64,000 nt of DNA from positions 7,812,001 to 7,876,000 of the forward strand of contig NC_135002.1 of NCBI RefSeq assembly GCF_051020985.1, in the 5' to 3' direction. Positions within the stretch are counted from its first letter, which is position 1; the number at the start of each line of letters is the position of its first letter. A program made the position numbers and the translations under genes. Origin of the DNA: Nomia melanderi. Its lineage: Eukaryota; Arthropoda; Insecta; Hymenoptera; Halictidae. Shown here piece after piece: positions 26,943 through 39,162 of this stretch. The notes beneath the pieces were generated by a model that was given only the letters and a program-made list of their open reading frames with translations, was not told where the DNA came from and searched no databases.

Positions 26943-26997
26943 TAAAACTTTTGTACCCACTCTTATTTTTATATGTAAGGACTTGTGTAAAAATAAA
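26941..26997 (+). other. Candidate polyadenylation signals of SNRNP40
   Basis: AATAAA occurs at 26941-26946, overlapping the stop codon (TCTTAATAAA), and again at 26992-26997. Either could serve as the 3' processing signal. Confidence 0.5.
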
Positions 26998-29900
26998 ATA
27001 GTTTAAGCACTTGTAACATATTTTCGGAGGCTCCTTTTTATATTTTCTTATACAATAAATAATGTGAATGCATCTCTTTTATTAACACAAACTTGAAATA
27101 TCTGTAGACGTTCTATGATAGGGACTTTCTACACAAATATTTTAGATGGAAAAAATCTTTTTATTAACATATATTTTTATATTTTCACTAGCTTTTGGCA
27201 GTGACTGTACATTCTATGAAACATCGTATCCAATGGTCTGAAATACCGACCGTGTAAAAATGGTGAGAATTACATTACCAGGTCTTGCTAACAGTTTTGC
27301 AGCTGTATTGTAGATGGCGCTGGCATTGCAGAATATTCTATATTATCGATAGTAGAAAGTGAAACATTACTTATCCAATGAGTTGTGGAAAACTTTCGTG
27401 TGGGTTCAGAAGAGATCCGCAATCAATATTGTAGTGCAATTAACCCGATCCTATGTATCACTCCAAATTAATTCGAAAAACAACGTTTGCGAGTTAATAG
27501 AATTAGTTTGAATATTAATCTACTCAATATAATTTCCTTATTATAAACGTTACTTGTTTAAAATATAATTCCATCGATAGACGATTCATAAATTCGTGAC
27601 TTCGATATAATTTCATAGAGTTCCATTTTCAATTTTCAATTTTTTCCACTAAAATCTTCTGTGATGTTTCTAGTATAATAAATATGTAGAGCAAGAAAAA
27701 ATATGTAAAAATCTTTGTTAACGTAAAGTAGCAGAAGATTAGCAAGAAAATTATTACTAAATATTATTAATAGTGTTCTTAAATGATTAAAAAGATTTAG
27801 TTTCAATGAACTATTTTAATTATTCGATTATTATCACCAGATTATAAAAAGAAAATTCAAATAAAGATTTTACAATACTGTACCATTACTACGTACACAA
27901 CTATTTATTACCATTATTATTACAATCGTTCTTCTCATGGAATCTTATTCCCTATAACGTTAAAAGGTTGAAATATCACTTCAGTTAAATCGAATGACGT
28001 ACAGAATACAAATGTTTTAAAACGTCACGCGATCCTCTTCGGTAACTTTCAAGTTGAACTTGGAAAATTTTCAAAACATCCTTTCGAATTTTGATAATAA
28101 ATTTAAATAAATAATATTTCAATAAACTTCTCGGCAAAAAATGCTCAATTTAATATCCTTCTCTAAGTAATGAATCCGTGCTTATGGCTAATTGATGACC
28201 GTGGGTAATTCTGTCTCACCATTCGGTGAAGTTCAAAGTCCAAAAGAATATTCATAACAACTCCTGCCGTGCATAGCGCACCTCAGTACTCCGAGGTTAA
28301 ACGGTAACTTTTTGTGAAATTTTTATTCTTTTCTATTCGCCTAAGCTACTGCATTAAATGACGATTTGAGAATCAGTACCGGTATAGCGTTATGAGAGTG
28401 CGGTGGAGATAAGTCACCCTCCCCAAAAAATTAGGTATGTACCCTCGCATCTTCAAATTTTCCCAGGATTTTCTCATTTCATTGTTTTATAATATGTTAA
28501 ATAATACTAATAATAAAAATTGTTTTATAGTTTGTTAACCCTTTACGGTTACGAATGCCGACATTTCGGCGTGATGAAACTGTTATATTTGGAATACCAA
28601 GTCGCAAACGAATGGTTGAATTACTCGAACAGCAAGAAATCAGCACATACTTTCCCTTCTTTCTATTGTTTAAGCAACTGGCATATAATATATTTTCATC
28701 TGCCGAAGGTTTCGTATACTTCGAAGAATCTTCGTCCGCAAAGGGTTAATAATACCTGCAATAAAGTAGCAAATATTGTATTCTCATTTCGGCAAAGTAT
28801 AGGCTAAGTGGTTTGAATCACCCATTACAGTCGCAGCAAGTCGCAGTCAACTCCGTTACAGCGAAAGGGTTAATCATGATTCGAGTGATTTGTCTGTAGA
28901 ATTTGTATTCATTCATTAGAAACTGTGACACTCAAATCGTAGATCATTCTTCGAGGTCTATTTGAAGAAATGGCACGGAAGATTTCACGATGCATCAATG
29001 ATTATTAAGTGGATTAAATATTTCTGAATATATTCTTTTTATATGTAAAACGGTATCAATTAGAAGAATAAAATTAATTCAATTAGCTCTCTTATGTTCC
29101 CCAGTTGTCAATAGTGCGAAATGGTCACTTTGAAACATTAATAAGTATTCATTTCGAATCAAGACGCAGCGTCTCGTGCGAACATGTTAATCTAATTTTC
29201 CACTTGAAGCTATTCATCGCTGTAATGAGATTCTTTTCTTCAACAACTCGTACACTCGCTTAACACGCAAAGAAGTTGCAAACAAGAAAACGTGTCACGT
29301 TTTTGATTAATGAACTTTGCCGGTCAAAAATCTGGACTCGCGATTACGTATCTTATCTGTCGGCACGTATAAAATTGCGTCGACCATTGATACCTTGCTT
29401 TGCAGTCGTTCGAACATCTTTCAAATTGCAAACTTGAGTATTGATGAAGGTTTTAATCTAAAAAAGAAGAATTTATCAATTTGCGTGACATTTCTTGATT
29501 CGATGTCGAAAAATCTCTTCTGTTTTCTGCATTTTTTCGGTTGTTTCGTAGTGGGAATACAGTAAGGAGCTTGTAACGGTTATTTATCAGACCCGTCGTT
29601 TTCATCGTACACTATCAATCGCAAATCTACGGATTACATTGGAGAATTTCAATAGAAACTGAATGTAGGAAACATCGAGTTCGCATTGATTGTGTTCAAG
29701 ATTGTGTTGCATCGCTTGATAGAGTGAGCCGATGAAAAATAGGTTCGTAATCTCGAAATTTCGTTGTCAAAGAAGTTCACGTGCTCCGTATTTGAATCGT
29801 TTAAATTGCTAATTCTTCGAAATATCCCTGTAGTTTTGAATTCTTCATTGGCTGGGGTAGAATTAATTAGCAATTGGAATAGAGGGTCCTTTATGGCTCC

Positions 29901-31201
29901 GGAATTTGCATAGAAACATTCTTGTATACATTAGAAGGAATCGATAACAGACAATCCCCAGTAAAATACAATATATTATTATCATATTTTCACGTAATAA
30001 TCTGCAGTTCAGATGTTACGCATAAGAACAGCGGTGTAATGTGCAAAAAAACTGATTACCGTGTCGGTACATGTTACCGTGAATATTTCATTGAACAAAA
30101 CCGTCTTCGTAACGCATCACACAATTTCAGCATTTAATTGTTAATCGTTCATTATTCTCCTCGGTACAGTTTCTTCGATTATATCTATAGAATCAGCAGG
30201 AAGGTTGACCATGAAATAATAACGCGCAATCGCCATGTTTGCGCAGAAATAATCGGCCAATCGGTTCAAGTCAATTAAAAGTAAAAAATAACGGCCTCGA
30301 ATAGCAACTTCATTGTTCCCCGGAGCAGTTGAAATCTCGTTGCAATTAAACGCCAGCGATCGTTCAAAATATTTTCATTGCGACCGGGCGGCGCACTTAT
30401 CCAAATGTTATAATTATTCGGTTGAAACGCTATTAATTGGCATCATTTACGTTAACGAAGTTGAAACGTTTGAATACAAGAGGTCATTGGAAAATTCTTA
30501 TCGGAAGGTGGGAACCATTGTGACGGCGCTTCTCTTAATTTATGTCGAGAAGTACCACGCGTTGCGATTATCCATGTTAGCAATAAATACGGTCAAGTTC
30601 GAGTGTAACGTCAATTGGACGTAGCGGCCGCATAGAGTGGCACCCTTCGCGATGCGCCACTGAACTGGTTCAATTATTATATTGTAATATAATTGCCGAC
30701 GCGCGTGTATTATTGCTTTGCCGAAAAAGGTATAAGGCTATTATGTAATTTATATATCTATTCTGTGTTCATTGTCACTGTTTTGTGTACATTATTAATC
30801 GATGCCGATAAGAATAATCAAGCGTAGCAACGACACGAAATTGCGGACAAAGGTCTCCGCACCCTGATAACGGGTTTATTTTATTTATTTATTCCTCTTT
30901 TATCTGAAGGGTTTATCTTAAATCGATTTGAGTACGATCAAGAATGATATCCGACGAAAATATTCGTAATATCTTCGACGGAGCAAGGCGGTGTCATTTA
31001 TATGGCTACGCTGTGTATCGATCAGTCGCCGATTTCTGGTTCCCTTTCAGAAACGTTGAAACTCTGTCCGAGAATATCAGTGAATTAATCAAATTTCAAT
31101 CTTTCTTACAGCAAATTCGCTCGAACGTATAATCATATGAAGGCGTGACAAATTACAGAAGAATTACCTTGGAAGCTTGCCTATATTGAAGTTCTGCCAA
31201 A
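26943..31201. other. Intergenic region between SNRNP40 and the P450
   Basis: About 4.2 kb, AT-rich. It holds the SNRNP40 3' UTR, one family B inverted-repeat element (28535-28749) and the P450 promoter. No open frame resembles a known protein. Confidence 0.6.
28535..28749. repeat. MITE-like element, family B (copy 2, TTAA-bounded)
   Basis: A 215 bp element that starts TTAACCCTTTACGG and ends CCGCAAAGGGTTAA, with TTAA at both ends. It shares interior blocks with 2423-2638. The TTAA boundary and CCC start are typical of piggyBac-type transposition. It has no transposase, so it is non-autonomous. Confidence 0.8.
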
Positions 31202-34200
31202 ATGATTTTCATGATACTATTTTTCCTCATAACGGGAGTGATTCTCCAGTTCTTCTACATCCATTATAAGAAATTGGGAAGAACTATAAACAACATACCA
31301 GGACCGCTGCCTGTACCAATATTCGGGAACATGCATTTATTGCAAGTTTCTTCAAGTAAGAGCAAATTACTTCGTCACGTGTTTCTTATTAAATCCAAAC
31401 GATCAGTGTATCAGCGTAAAAAGATCCATTTTATTTGCGTCTGACAAAATCCAACGAAGTGGAGATCTCTGTTTTAAAGAATTTAGATTAAGAAATCGTT
31501 ATGTTTTCGTTGTTGCAGCCGAACTATGGAAAACCATCCGAAAAATGGCCGATCAGTATTATCCAATTTTTAGGCTCTGGACCTTTTCGATGCCATTCCT
31601 TAATATTCGTCATCCGAACGACATCGAAGTAATCAATTTTTCAATGCTCACTTCGCTTGAAAATAGTTAGAGTGGCGAAAACAACCTAATAATCATGAAA
31701 CTTTCTTCATTCAGACGATCCTCGGGAATCCTAAATCCATTCAGAAAAGCGTGGCCTACAAGTTTCTGCACCCGTGGTTCCAGACAGGACTTCTCACCAG
31801 CTCCGGTAACGTTGGCTTGGTTTGAAAGATAATCTACAAAGAGAATTTTAGAAACCTTCGACTCGAAAGCTCTTGCCGTCGATATTTGTCGAAAAGAATT
31901 CTCCCGTGGGTTTCATCGTTAACGCATCGTTGTCCGGCAATTCCATCCAGAAGCCATCTTTGTGAGACAATTCAAATGAACTTCAATATACTTTATTTAC
32001 ATATAATGAATCGAAATATAATTTTGAACATTTTGCTTTTGCAACGTTCTATATTGCCCTGTGTTTCAAAAATTGAAATAGCTAATGGAAGTGCAAACAC
32101 GAGTTAACTCGTGACCGGTCAACAGTGTGTTAAAATCGATCTTCAGTCTTTCGTGTCATCTGGCCGAAATGATAACGTTTGTAATGTGGTTATTTATGGG
32201 CCAATATCGAGTGTCAACGGACGAGTGTGGCATAATTAATGAAATCGCGAAAATAACAAAGTTCCTTCATTTATCGTTTGTTTTTCACGATTCACCGCAG
32301 GTCGCAAATGGCAACAACGCAGGAAGATACTGACGCCAGCGTTTCATTTCAACGTGTTGCAACAGTTCACTGATATATTTATCGAAGAATCGGAAAGCAT
32401 GTGTATCTCGCTGAGAAAAGAGGGCGGGCCGGTCATAAAAAATCTGTTGTCCCTAATTAGCGAGCACACTTTGAACGTGATATGCGGTAATTGAAATGAA
32501 ATATCTTTACTTCTATTGCGGATATTTCTTTATCAACGTGGAAGGGTAAATTGATAGTCATCGGAGTTGTTATTGTTAGAGTAACGTGCCTATTTTTAAA
32601 CAAGGCTCAACGAGATTCGGACTTCGCTCGTGATTCCAGATAAATTCGAAATATCGAAATTGATGCAGAGATAACTGATATTTTCAGATACCGCGATGGG
32701 AACTTCGTTGAAGGATAAAGGTCCGTTCCAAGAGAAATACCGGAACGCCGTGTACGAAATGGGTCGGACTTTAGTGTACAGGTAAACTGATACAGTTTCG
32801 AGCAAATGTTTCAATATTTATTACTACACCGTCAGATTTTCGTGTGTTTCCTTTAATTTTCAATAAATATTTATCGTCGGTCACCTAATAATTGCACGAT
32901 AAATGAATATTTCTCATAGGTTCATTCGGCCATGGTTCTTTTACGACTTCTTCTTCTCATTATCTCCGCAAGGGTGGCTTCAGGCTAAGTTGCTGAAAAT
33001 TTTGCATGGGTTTACTACGAAGGTAAAATGAACTGTCGCGTTGGAACGAATTATTCCACGGAAGTTCGATTATTCGATAGAAATGTACGAAAAGGAGGTG
33101 ACGCATGATGTTACGATATTTAATAGATCATCAAGGAGAGGATGGAGTATCACGATAAGACGGATGGCAAATTCTTGACTGGCATAGATAACGAAAAGAA
33201 GAAAAGCGAGGACGACAACTTCTATGGAAGTAAGGAATATAACGAGACAGAGTTAATCGTAGAAATAGAAAAGTATCTGTAGCGGGATTATGGAACATTG
33301 CCGATCTGCTTACAGTTCGTAAAAGGAGACTAGCCATGCTGGATCTCTTGATAGCCGCGCACAGACGAAATGAGATAGATTTGGAAGGTATCAGAGAAGA
33401 AGTTGATACATTCATGTTCAGGGTACGTTGTTCATGCATATACCTTAACACTATTTCCACCGAAGGTGTCAGAAGACACTGAAATTTTCACATAAAATTC
33501 TTGTCTCAGTTTAATCATTGTTCCTCAATTGGATATTGGACATCTATAGTCAATTTTATAATCGTTATCGGAAAAGTCGAAAAGTCAATTCAGAATGTAC
33601 AACTAAATTTGGAAAATAATTTTAAGTTAAACATTCGAATGTCTCTTGACACCTTCGGTAGAAACAGTGCGAAGAGAAATAATTATTTAATTTGAATGAT
33701 CGTTTCTAACAGGGACACGATACCACGGCCACGTCTCTTTGCTTCTCGATTATGCTGTTGGCCGAACACAAGGAGATACAGGTGATTTTCTGTATTTTCA
33801 CGGTCAAGCAGTCGTAAAGGATCATGTTTCATGATTTTATTCTATTTTCGCAGGACCGAGCCAGAGCCGAGGTAAACGAGGTGCTGGAAGCGAACAATGG
33901 TAAAATGACTATGTCCGCCCTACAAGATCTACCGTATCTCGATCGATGCATCAAGGAATCGCTTCGACTCTTCCCGAGTGTGCCATTCATATCTCGCCTA
34001 CCGGAAATGGACATGACATTAAGTAATTACGTCGCATTCAACACCCGTCTTAAAGATTATTAAACGTTCGTCTAATTGCTTTCCTTCTGAAAGAATCTGA
34101 AACTACTTTTAAATTCAAATTGTGGTAACTGGAGACCAGGCTCATTGCGAATGTCAATAGTCACCTGATTTATTTAACACTAGAACTGCCTTTTGAACTG

Positions 34201-36635
34201 TCTTTTATCTTGCAATGATTAATATCTTAAAAGCATCGGATATTTAAAATGATCTTGAAAATAAACGGTTTCACTGGAATACTATTTTGAATATCTGGAG
34301 AAATCGAAAATAATCTATTGTTACACTTTTTATAGGGATCGCATATGAATCGTATTAAATGCTCGGTAGTTCTAACGTTAAGAATCACGTAAAGGGAAAG
34401 TTATATTTAATATATTTGTAGATATATACAAAAATATAATCGAGGAGGCTTCTGGGAAAAGGGTCCATAGATCTATGGGTACTTCTTCGGTAAATCCTCT
34501 GTTAACTAACCGTTCTATGTTTAAGAATGTTCTAAAATCTCATCTTTAATACGTTGAACATCACGGGGATCACCGGTGATCAACCAAATCAAATTACTAT
34601 AGTTCACTTAATTAAACGATGATTATTTCAAAACATTTTTATGTTAAAACTACTGCTACCTAATGCGATTTCAAATTATATTTCTTCCATTTTGCGTATT
34701 TTACTCCATGAACTCGCACGGCATTCAACGCGTTGAACGAATTTCAATTCACTCGATTTGTTAATTGGCTTATGGATTCCTTTTCCAGAAACATCTTCAA
34801 TCAGATGTCTACAAAGAAGGGTCTGCAGTGCGCTGATTGTTTATAGTTTAAACTTATGTTACGATATAACAGTGAAAAAGTTATCCGATCCGGTAGACCA
34901 TAGTAATTTCCAGTAACATCTGGCATATAATGAGAATTCGATGGTTTCAGGCAATTTCCCAGTGCCGCGAGACACGATAGTTCATCTCCACATAATGGAC
35001 GTCCACAGGGACCCGCAGTTCTGGCCGAATCCGGAAAAATTTGATCCCGACAGATTCCTGCCGGAAAATTCTCTGGGGCGCCATCCTTATTGTTATATAC
35101 CTTTCAGCGCTGGCCCGCGGAATTGTATAGGTAAGAAACGCACGAATTTGTAAGAAAGTTTCAAAGTGCTTCTGTTATTCGACGAAGAAGAATGCTACGA
35201 AAGAATTGCACTTTTTTTCCAATGAAAACATAGTAATCCGCAGTTAAATATCTATGCTTTAAACATGAAGCAAAAATATCTCGGGACGAAAGACGTGTGC
35301 CGAACATTTACATTATCTTACAGTTCTCGTAAAAAGACGCATTAACATTTATGGTAGTGGGGAATTTTTAATCGGCGGACACGTGTAGATTTTTAAACGT
35401 CCAACCGAATGATCACCGGAATAATTATTTACTAACCTTCCCGATGTCTTTGACTGCTGGGAATTTTTTTACGGGGCACGTTGCATCGGGAGACATGCAA
35501 ATTCAGGGTGAGAAAAAGTATCGGAATATCGTTTACCGTTTCGCTAGCTCGAAACTTCTCTGCACCTTTGACATCGGGGGTCGCGCGATTTGCATTCATG
35601 CACGCCACACTTGTCCCGAATAGTTTTTCTTTGTCAGATGCAATAATTTTAATGGGTTTCTATAATCAGACCGCGGGTTTTACGCGCCCATGAATATTCA
35701 GAACGGAATAAAATGAAAGGATAACTTCGTAAGTATTATTACCACTATTATTATTTTTCGTTTAATCAAATCCTCGGCGCGGCGGAACGAATGTTTCTTT
35801 TACCAGTTTTTAGTTACCTTCGAAGATTCATCTCGATGAGTTCGACTTCGCGCGGCTAACCGAAAGTTTTATGAATCGAGAATATATAAATTACAATGCC
35901 GGTAGATCTTACGTCGAACGATGCTAATTTGAAATTCAGAATAATACGTAGGATAATTAAAACAGGCGAGCAGGGGGTCGGTTTTTCCGATGTTCGGGTC
36001 AATTGTAATCGAAGATTTACAAGTCGGGGACAGGTATTATAAACTTGTTCGGTGTGACTGACTATTTCTTTTGTCACTTTTATTGCTATTCGTGCGACAA
36101 TGCGGCACAATTGAGATATCAAGGTAGCTTAATGTATTCCATTTTAATATACTGTGTGACAGGATTGACGTACTTACCCGTTACATTAGAATTCTGATCA
36201 AACTTTCATGGTGGACAGTCACTCGTTTTCCATCTTAAAATATTCCCAGTTCTTTGGAGTAGTTAATTGATTCTTTGACATTTAAATAGCGCACTTTAAA
36301 AGTCGAACCGCGCAATTTTTAATTAGTTACGTGGAAGAAGGTCGATCTACATACCTCGAAGTAAGAAAACCATTGACTTTCACCGTTTGCCGGTGAACGG
36401 AATATTTTATATTAGGGGAAATTTTCCGTTTCGTAGTAACATTTCTTTCCTCTCTCGATTTCCAGGACAAAAATTCGCCATGTTCGAAATGAAAGCGTCG
36501 TTAGGACTATTATTGCACAACTTCTATTTGGAGCCCGTCGATTACATTAAGGACATAGCCATCGACACCGATCTGGTGATACGTCCAGCTCATCCGATAC
36601 GAACGAAATTCATTCCAATCGAGAAAACGTGTTGA
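31202..36635 (+). CDS. Cytochrome P450, CYP4 type
   Basis: Twelve exons: 31202-31355, 31519-31628, 31715-31805, 32301-32486, 32688-32781, 32920-33022, 33127-33229, 33316-33422, 33713-33781, 33854-34022, 34951-35130 and 36466-36635; 511 aa. It is a haem monooxygenase anchored in the endoplasmic reticulum by an N-terminal helix (about residues 2-20), followed by the Pro-rich hinge PGPLPVPIFG. CYP4 features are DTAMGTSL (normally ETAMG), the I-helix GHDTT (317-321) after REEVDTFMF, ExxR in KESLR (Glu374, Arg377) and the haem loop PFSAGPRNCIG with Cys454. CYP4 enzymes usually oxidise fatty acids, hydrocarbons, pheromones or xenobiotics. Residue 316, normally the Glu that forms a covalent ester with haem, is Arg (AGG) here. 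Introns 8 and 10 carry three inverted-repeat elements. The subfamily cannot be assigned from sequence alone. Confidence 0.94.
33445..33669. repeat. Inverted-repeat element, family D (in P450 intron 8)
   Basis: It begins TTAACACTATTTCCACCGAA, and the right end reads CACCTTCGGTAGAAACAGTG, an inverted relative. The interior matches 56221-56448 over long stretches, for example TTGGAAAATAATTTTAAGTT-type blocks and TTCCTCAATT. It is non-coding. Confidence 0.75.
34174..34381. repeat. Inverted-repeat element, family C (TTAA-bounded)
   Basis: It starts TTAACACTAGAACTGCC and ends GGTAGTTCTAACGTTAA, near-perfect inverted repeats with TTAA at both ends. It lies in P450 intron 10. Confidence 0.75.
34552..34730. 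repeat. Inverted-repeat element, family A (palindromic core)
   Basis: It starts CGTTGAACATCACGG and ends CGCACGGCATTCAACG, inverted relatives. The perfect palindrome GATCACCGGTGATC lies just inside the left end. Further copies are at 53309, 56525 and 63795. This copy lies in P450 intron 10. Confidence 0.75.
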
Positions 36636-38721
36636 TGTCGGCGATATTCCGGTCTTGTAACGAGCAACTGTTCCAGCAGTGCAATATCTTGGCGTGATGG
36701 CGTAGACAAAGTACATTTCATTTAACAGTTCACTATTTGTAGTCCGATCGTATAAATTATGAACAATACGGCAAGCTTATCGATCGCAAAACAGCTTCTA
36801 CCGAAAAGGAAAAACGACGGATAACTCTGGAGAAACGGCGAGCAGGATAGAATATTTATTATTAACGTTTCTCTGAATTGCCAGAGAAGTTCCTATTAAT
36901 ATAATACGTTTTTGTGTGAATTCTTTCAAGGATTTCGCGTTGTTTTACACGAGCATAATCGTCGGGTGTATTCAATTACTGCAAGACGTGTCGCATATAG
37001 CGGAAAGGTATACGAAAAATAAATGCATTTCGTATCGTGCAGCTTTCAACGGGCTCAATTGGCCTGTTAAGTATCAACAATTGTAAATTAAATGTTAATT
37101 ATTGTATTCTTTATACATTTTCGAAGTAAAACGTTTAGAGAAGAATCAACGTTGTCCTTATTCCTTCCTCGTGCGTCGTATTCCCTTAAACGTATAATAA
37201 ACTGTCTCGTATCGTAGAACAGGATTTCGGGAGAGGGGACGATCAATGAAACGCAAGTGTTTAGTTGACGATCACTTTTAATAGTTGAAATAGGAAAACA
37301 ATGTACAGATACAGAATTTACATTCCTAGCCGACAAAAGTTGCTAGATAAAATATTAATCGTAAAAAATTAATTGAAAGTAAAACGATACACTTAACGAG
37401 CGGCTTATTCCCTTCTCTCTTTATCTATTCGCTTATCGGTTAGTCCTTTACCTAATTACGATGATTGAATTATTAATTATAATTATGTCTTCTGTATAGA
37501 CACACAGGTGTGAATACATAATGGAGATTCTTAAAAGCTACACAATGTTTTCTTCTTTACTTTGGTTTTAAAGTAAGGACTAGTATGTTGAGCTTCGCTC
37601 TGTCTTTATGTGTAAAAAACGAAACGGCGGGTGCGCCCTGCAGGTTCATCTTCGTTATCTCGCGAGAAATCAAGAGAGCACGAGAAAAAGAATCAGAGAA
37701 CGAACCGTCGACGCGCAAAGCAACGTTCTGTCGCGTTTAACAATTAGAACCGAAAATTCCGAACAGAGAAACGAAACGAAAAGGAACGGAGAATCATCGA
37801 GTACATCAGTGAGCGTCATTCCTCGCTCTACGCGCGGCGACGTTATTCGGACAACATGATCACATACGCTATGAGCACAGTACAAGTTAAGTTACGCGTA
37901 TACACTGAATACATGGTGACACGACGAACGTTACATAATAATCAAGTATCCCTTTCCTTCCCTTGTGTGGATTACGTTCGCACCTGGCGTGTCCGTGTGC
38001 GATCGTCGCGGAGAAGACAAGTGAAACGCAAGTTCGCCCGGATCAGTTGCCAGACTAAACGTAAAATCTCTCGTGAGAAGAGAATGTCACGCTGAAACGT
38101 TCGGCTATCGGAGCGTTAACCTTAGAAAAACTAACGAAACCAATCAAAAAACAATCAAACTCCACAACCCCTCTCGTGTTAAGCATTCAAACAAAAATGA
38201 ATTGCCGCTCGCGTCTTCGGGATCAGCATCGAAGCATCATCATCGATGTATCTCTAAAAAGAGGTATCACCAGAAACGAAGATACGGAGAAATAATTTCT
38301 TAGTTTTTCTAGAGTCAACCACTGCCGTAGAGGTCTCAAGCGAAATTCAACCAGCCCGAATATCCCGGAATCAAAGGGGAACGCTAAGGTCGCGACCGCG
38401 GATGTTCGTATCGCGCGCGATACATCATCCCGCCTATCGTCGCGAAGTAATTAATGAAATAACGACAAAGCAACGTTCCGCGGTTCGGTCGCAAGACGAA
38501 TCGCAAGGCAAAGGGTTCGGATCGCGACACAATGGTCCTCGCGTAGCGAGCGGACCGTCTTCCCGGGGACAACAATCGCTCCCGGAGACACTGGGTGCGG
38601 CTGCAATCTCGCGCATATCTAATTAAATGTAACTGCGATGAAGGCACGAGGCATGTGTTATTGAATCTTGTGCGAAGGGTGCGGTGAAACGTGCACAAGA
38701 AGGGATCACGGGGTAGGTTTC

Positions 38722-38747
38722 TGTGTGTGTCTGTGTGTGTGTGTGTG
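38722..38747. repeat. TG dinucleotide repeat
   Basis: An interrupted (TG)n microsatellite with one CTG break, about 26 bp long. Confidence 0.9.
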
Positions 38748-39097
38748 AGTATGTGGGTGGCGGTGGTGGTGCGTTTACGTGGGATGCGAGGGATGGGAGA
38801 CGGTGGGTTTAATGTTTGCCGACGAGGCATCGCCAAGGTTCGCGGTTCGCGCGAATAGAAACGCCGCTCCGCTGACTAATTTCCAAAGTGAACGAACGCC
38901 AGAACGTGATCGATGATTTACACAGACGACAAGCGAAGCTCACAGAGTATAATGTATACCATTTAGAATTGGAAATGTAATTTAGAATTAGAATGTAAAA
39001 ATACTATGTATATATACAAGTAATTAATGTACCAATCGCTGGTATCCTTATAGTTTATATTACACGTTTGTCATTCTCTCGAATCTCTTTCGCACTT

Positions 39098-39104
<7 letters not shown>

Positions 39105-39152
<48 letters not shown>

Positions 39153-39162
39153 CTCTCTCTCT
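39105..39162. repeat. CT dinucleotide repeat
   Basis: A (CT)n run of about 45 bp, a single CG interruption and a further 12 bp of CT. This is a strong GAGA-type tract on the minus strand and may simply be a microsatellite. Confidence 0.95.

Noticed and set aside
27259..27312. A short open frame downstream of SNRNP40
   Set aside because: Only 17 codons, with no splice or family evidence.
38384..38836. A 150-codon minus-strand open frame
   Set aside because: It is low complexity (His/Thr/Arg-rich over the TG repeat) and resembles no protein family.
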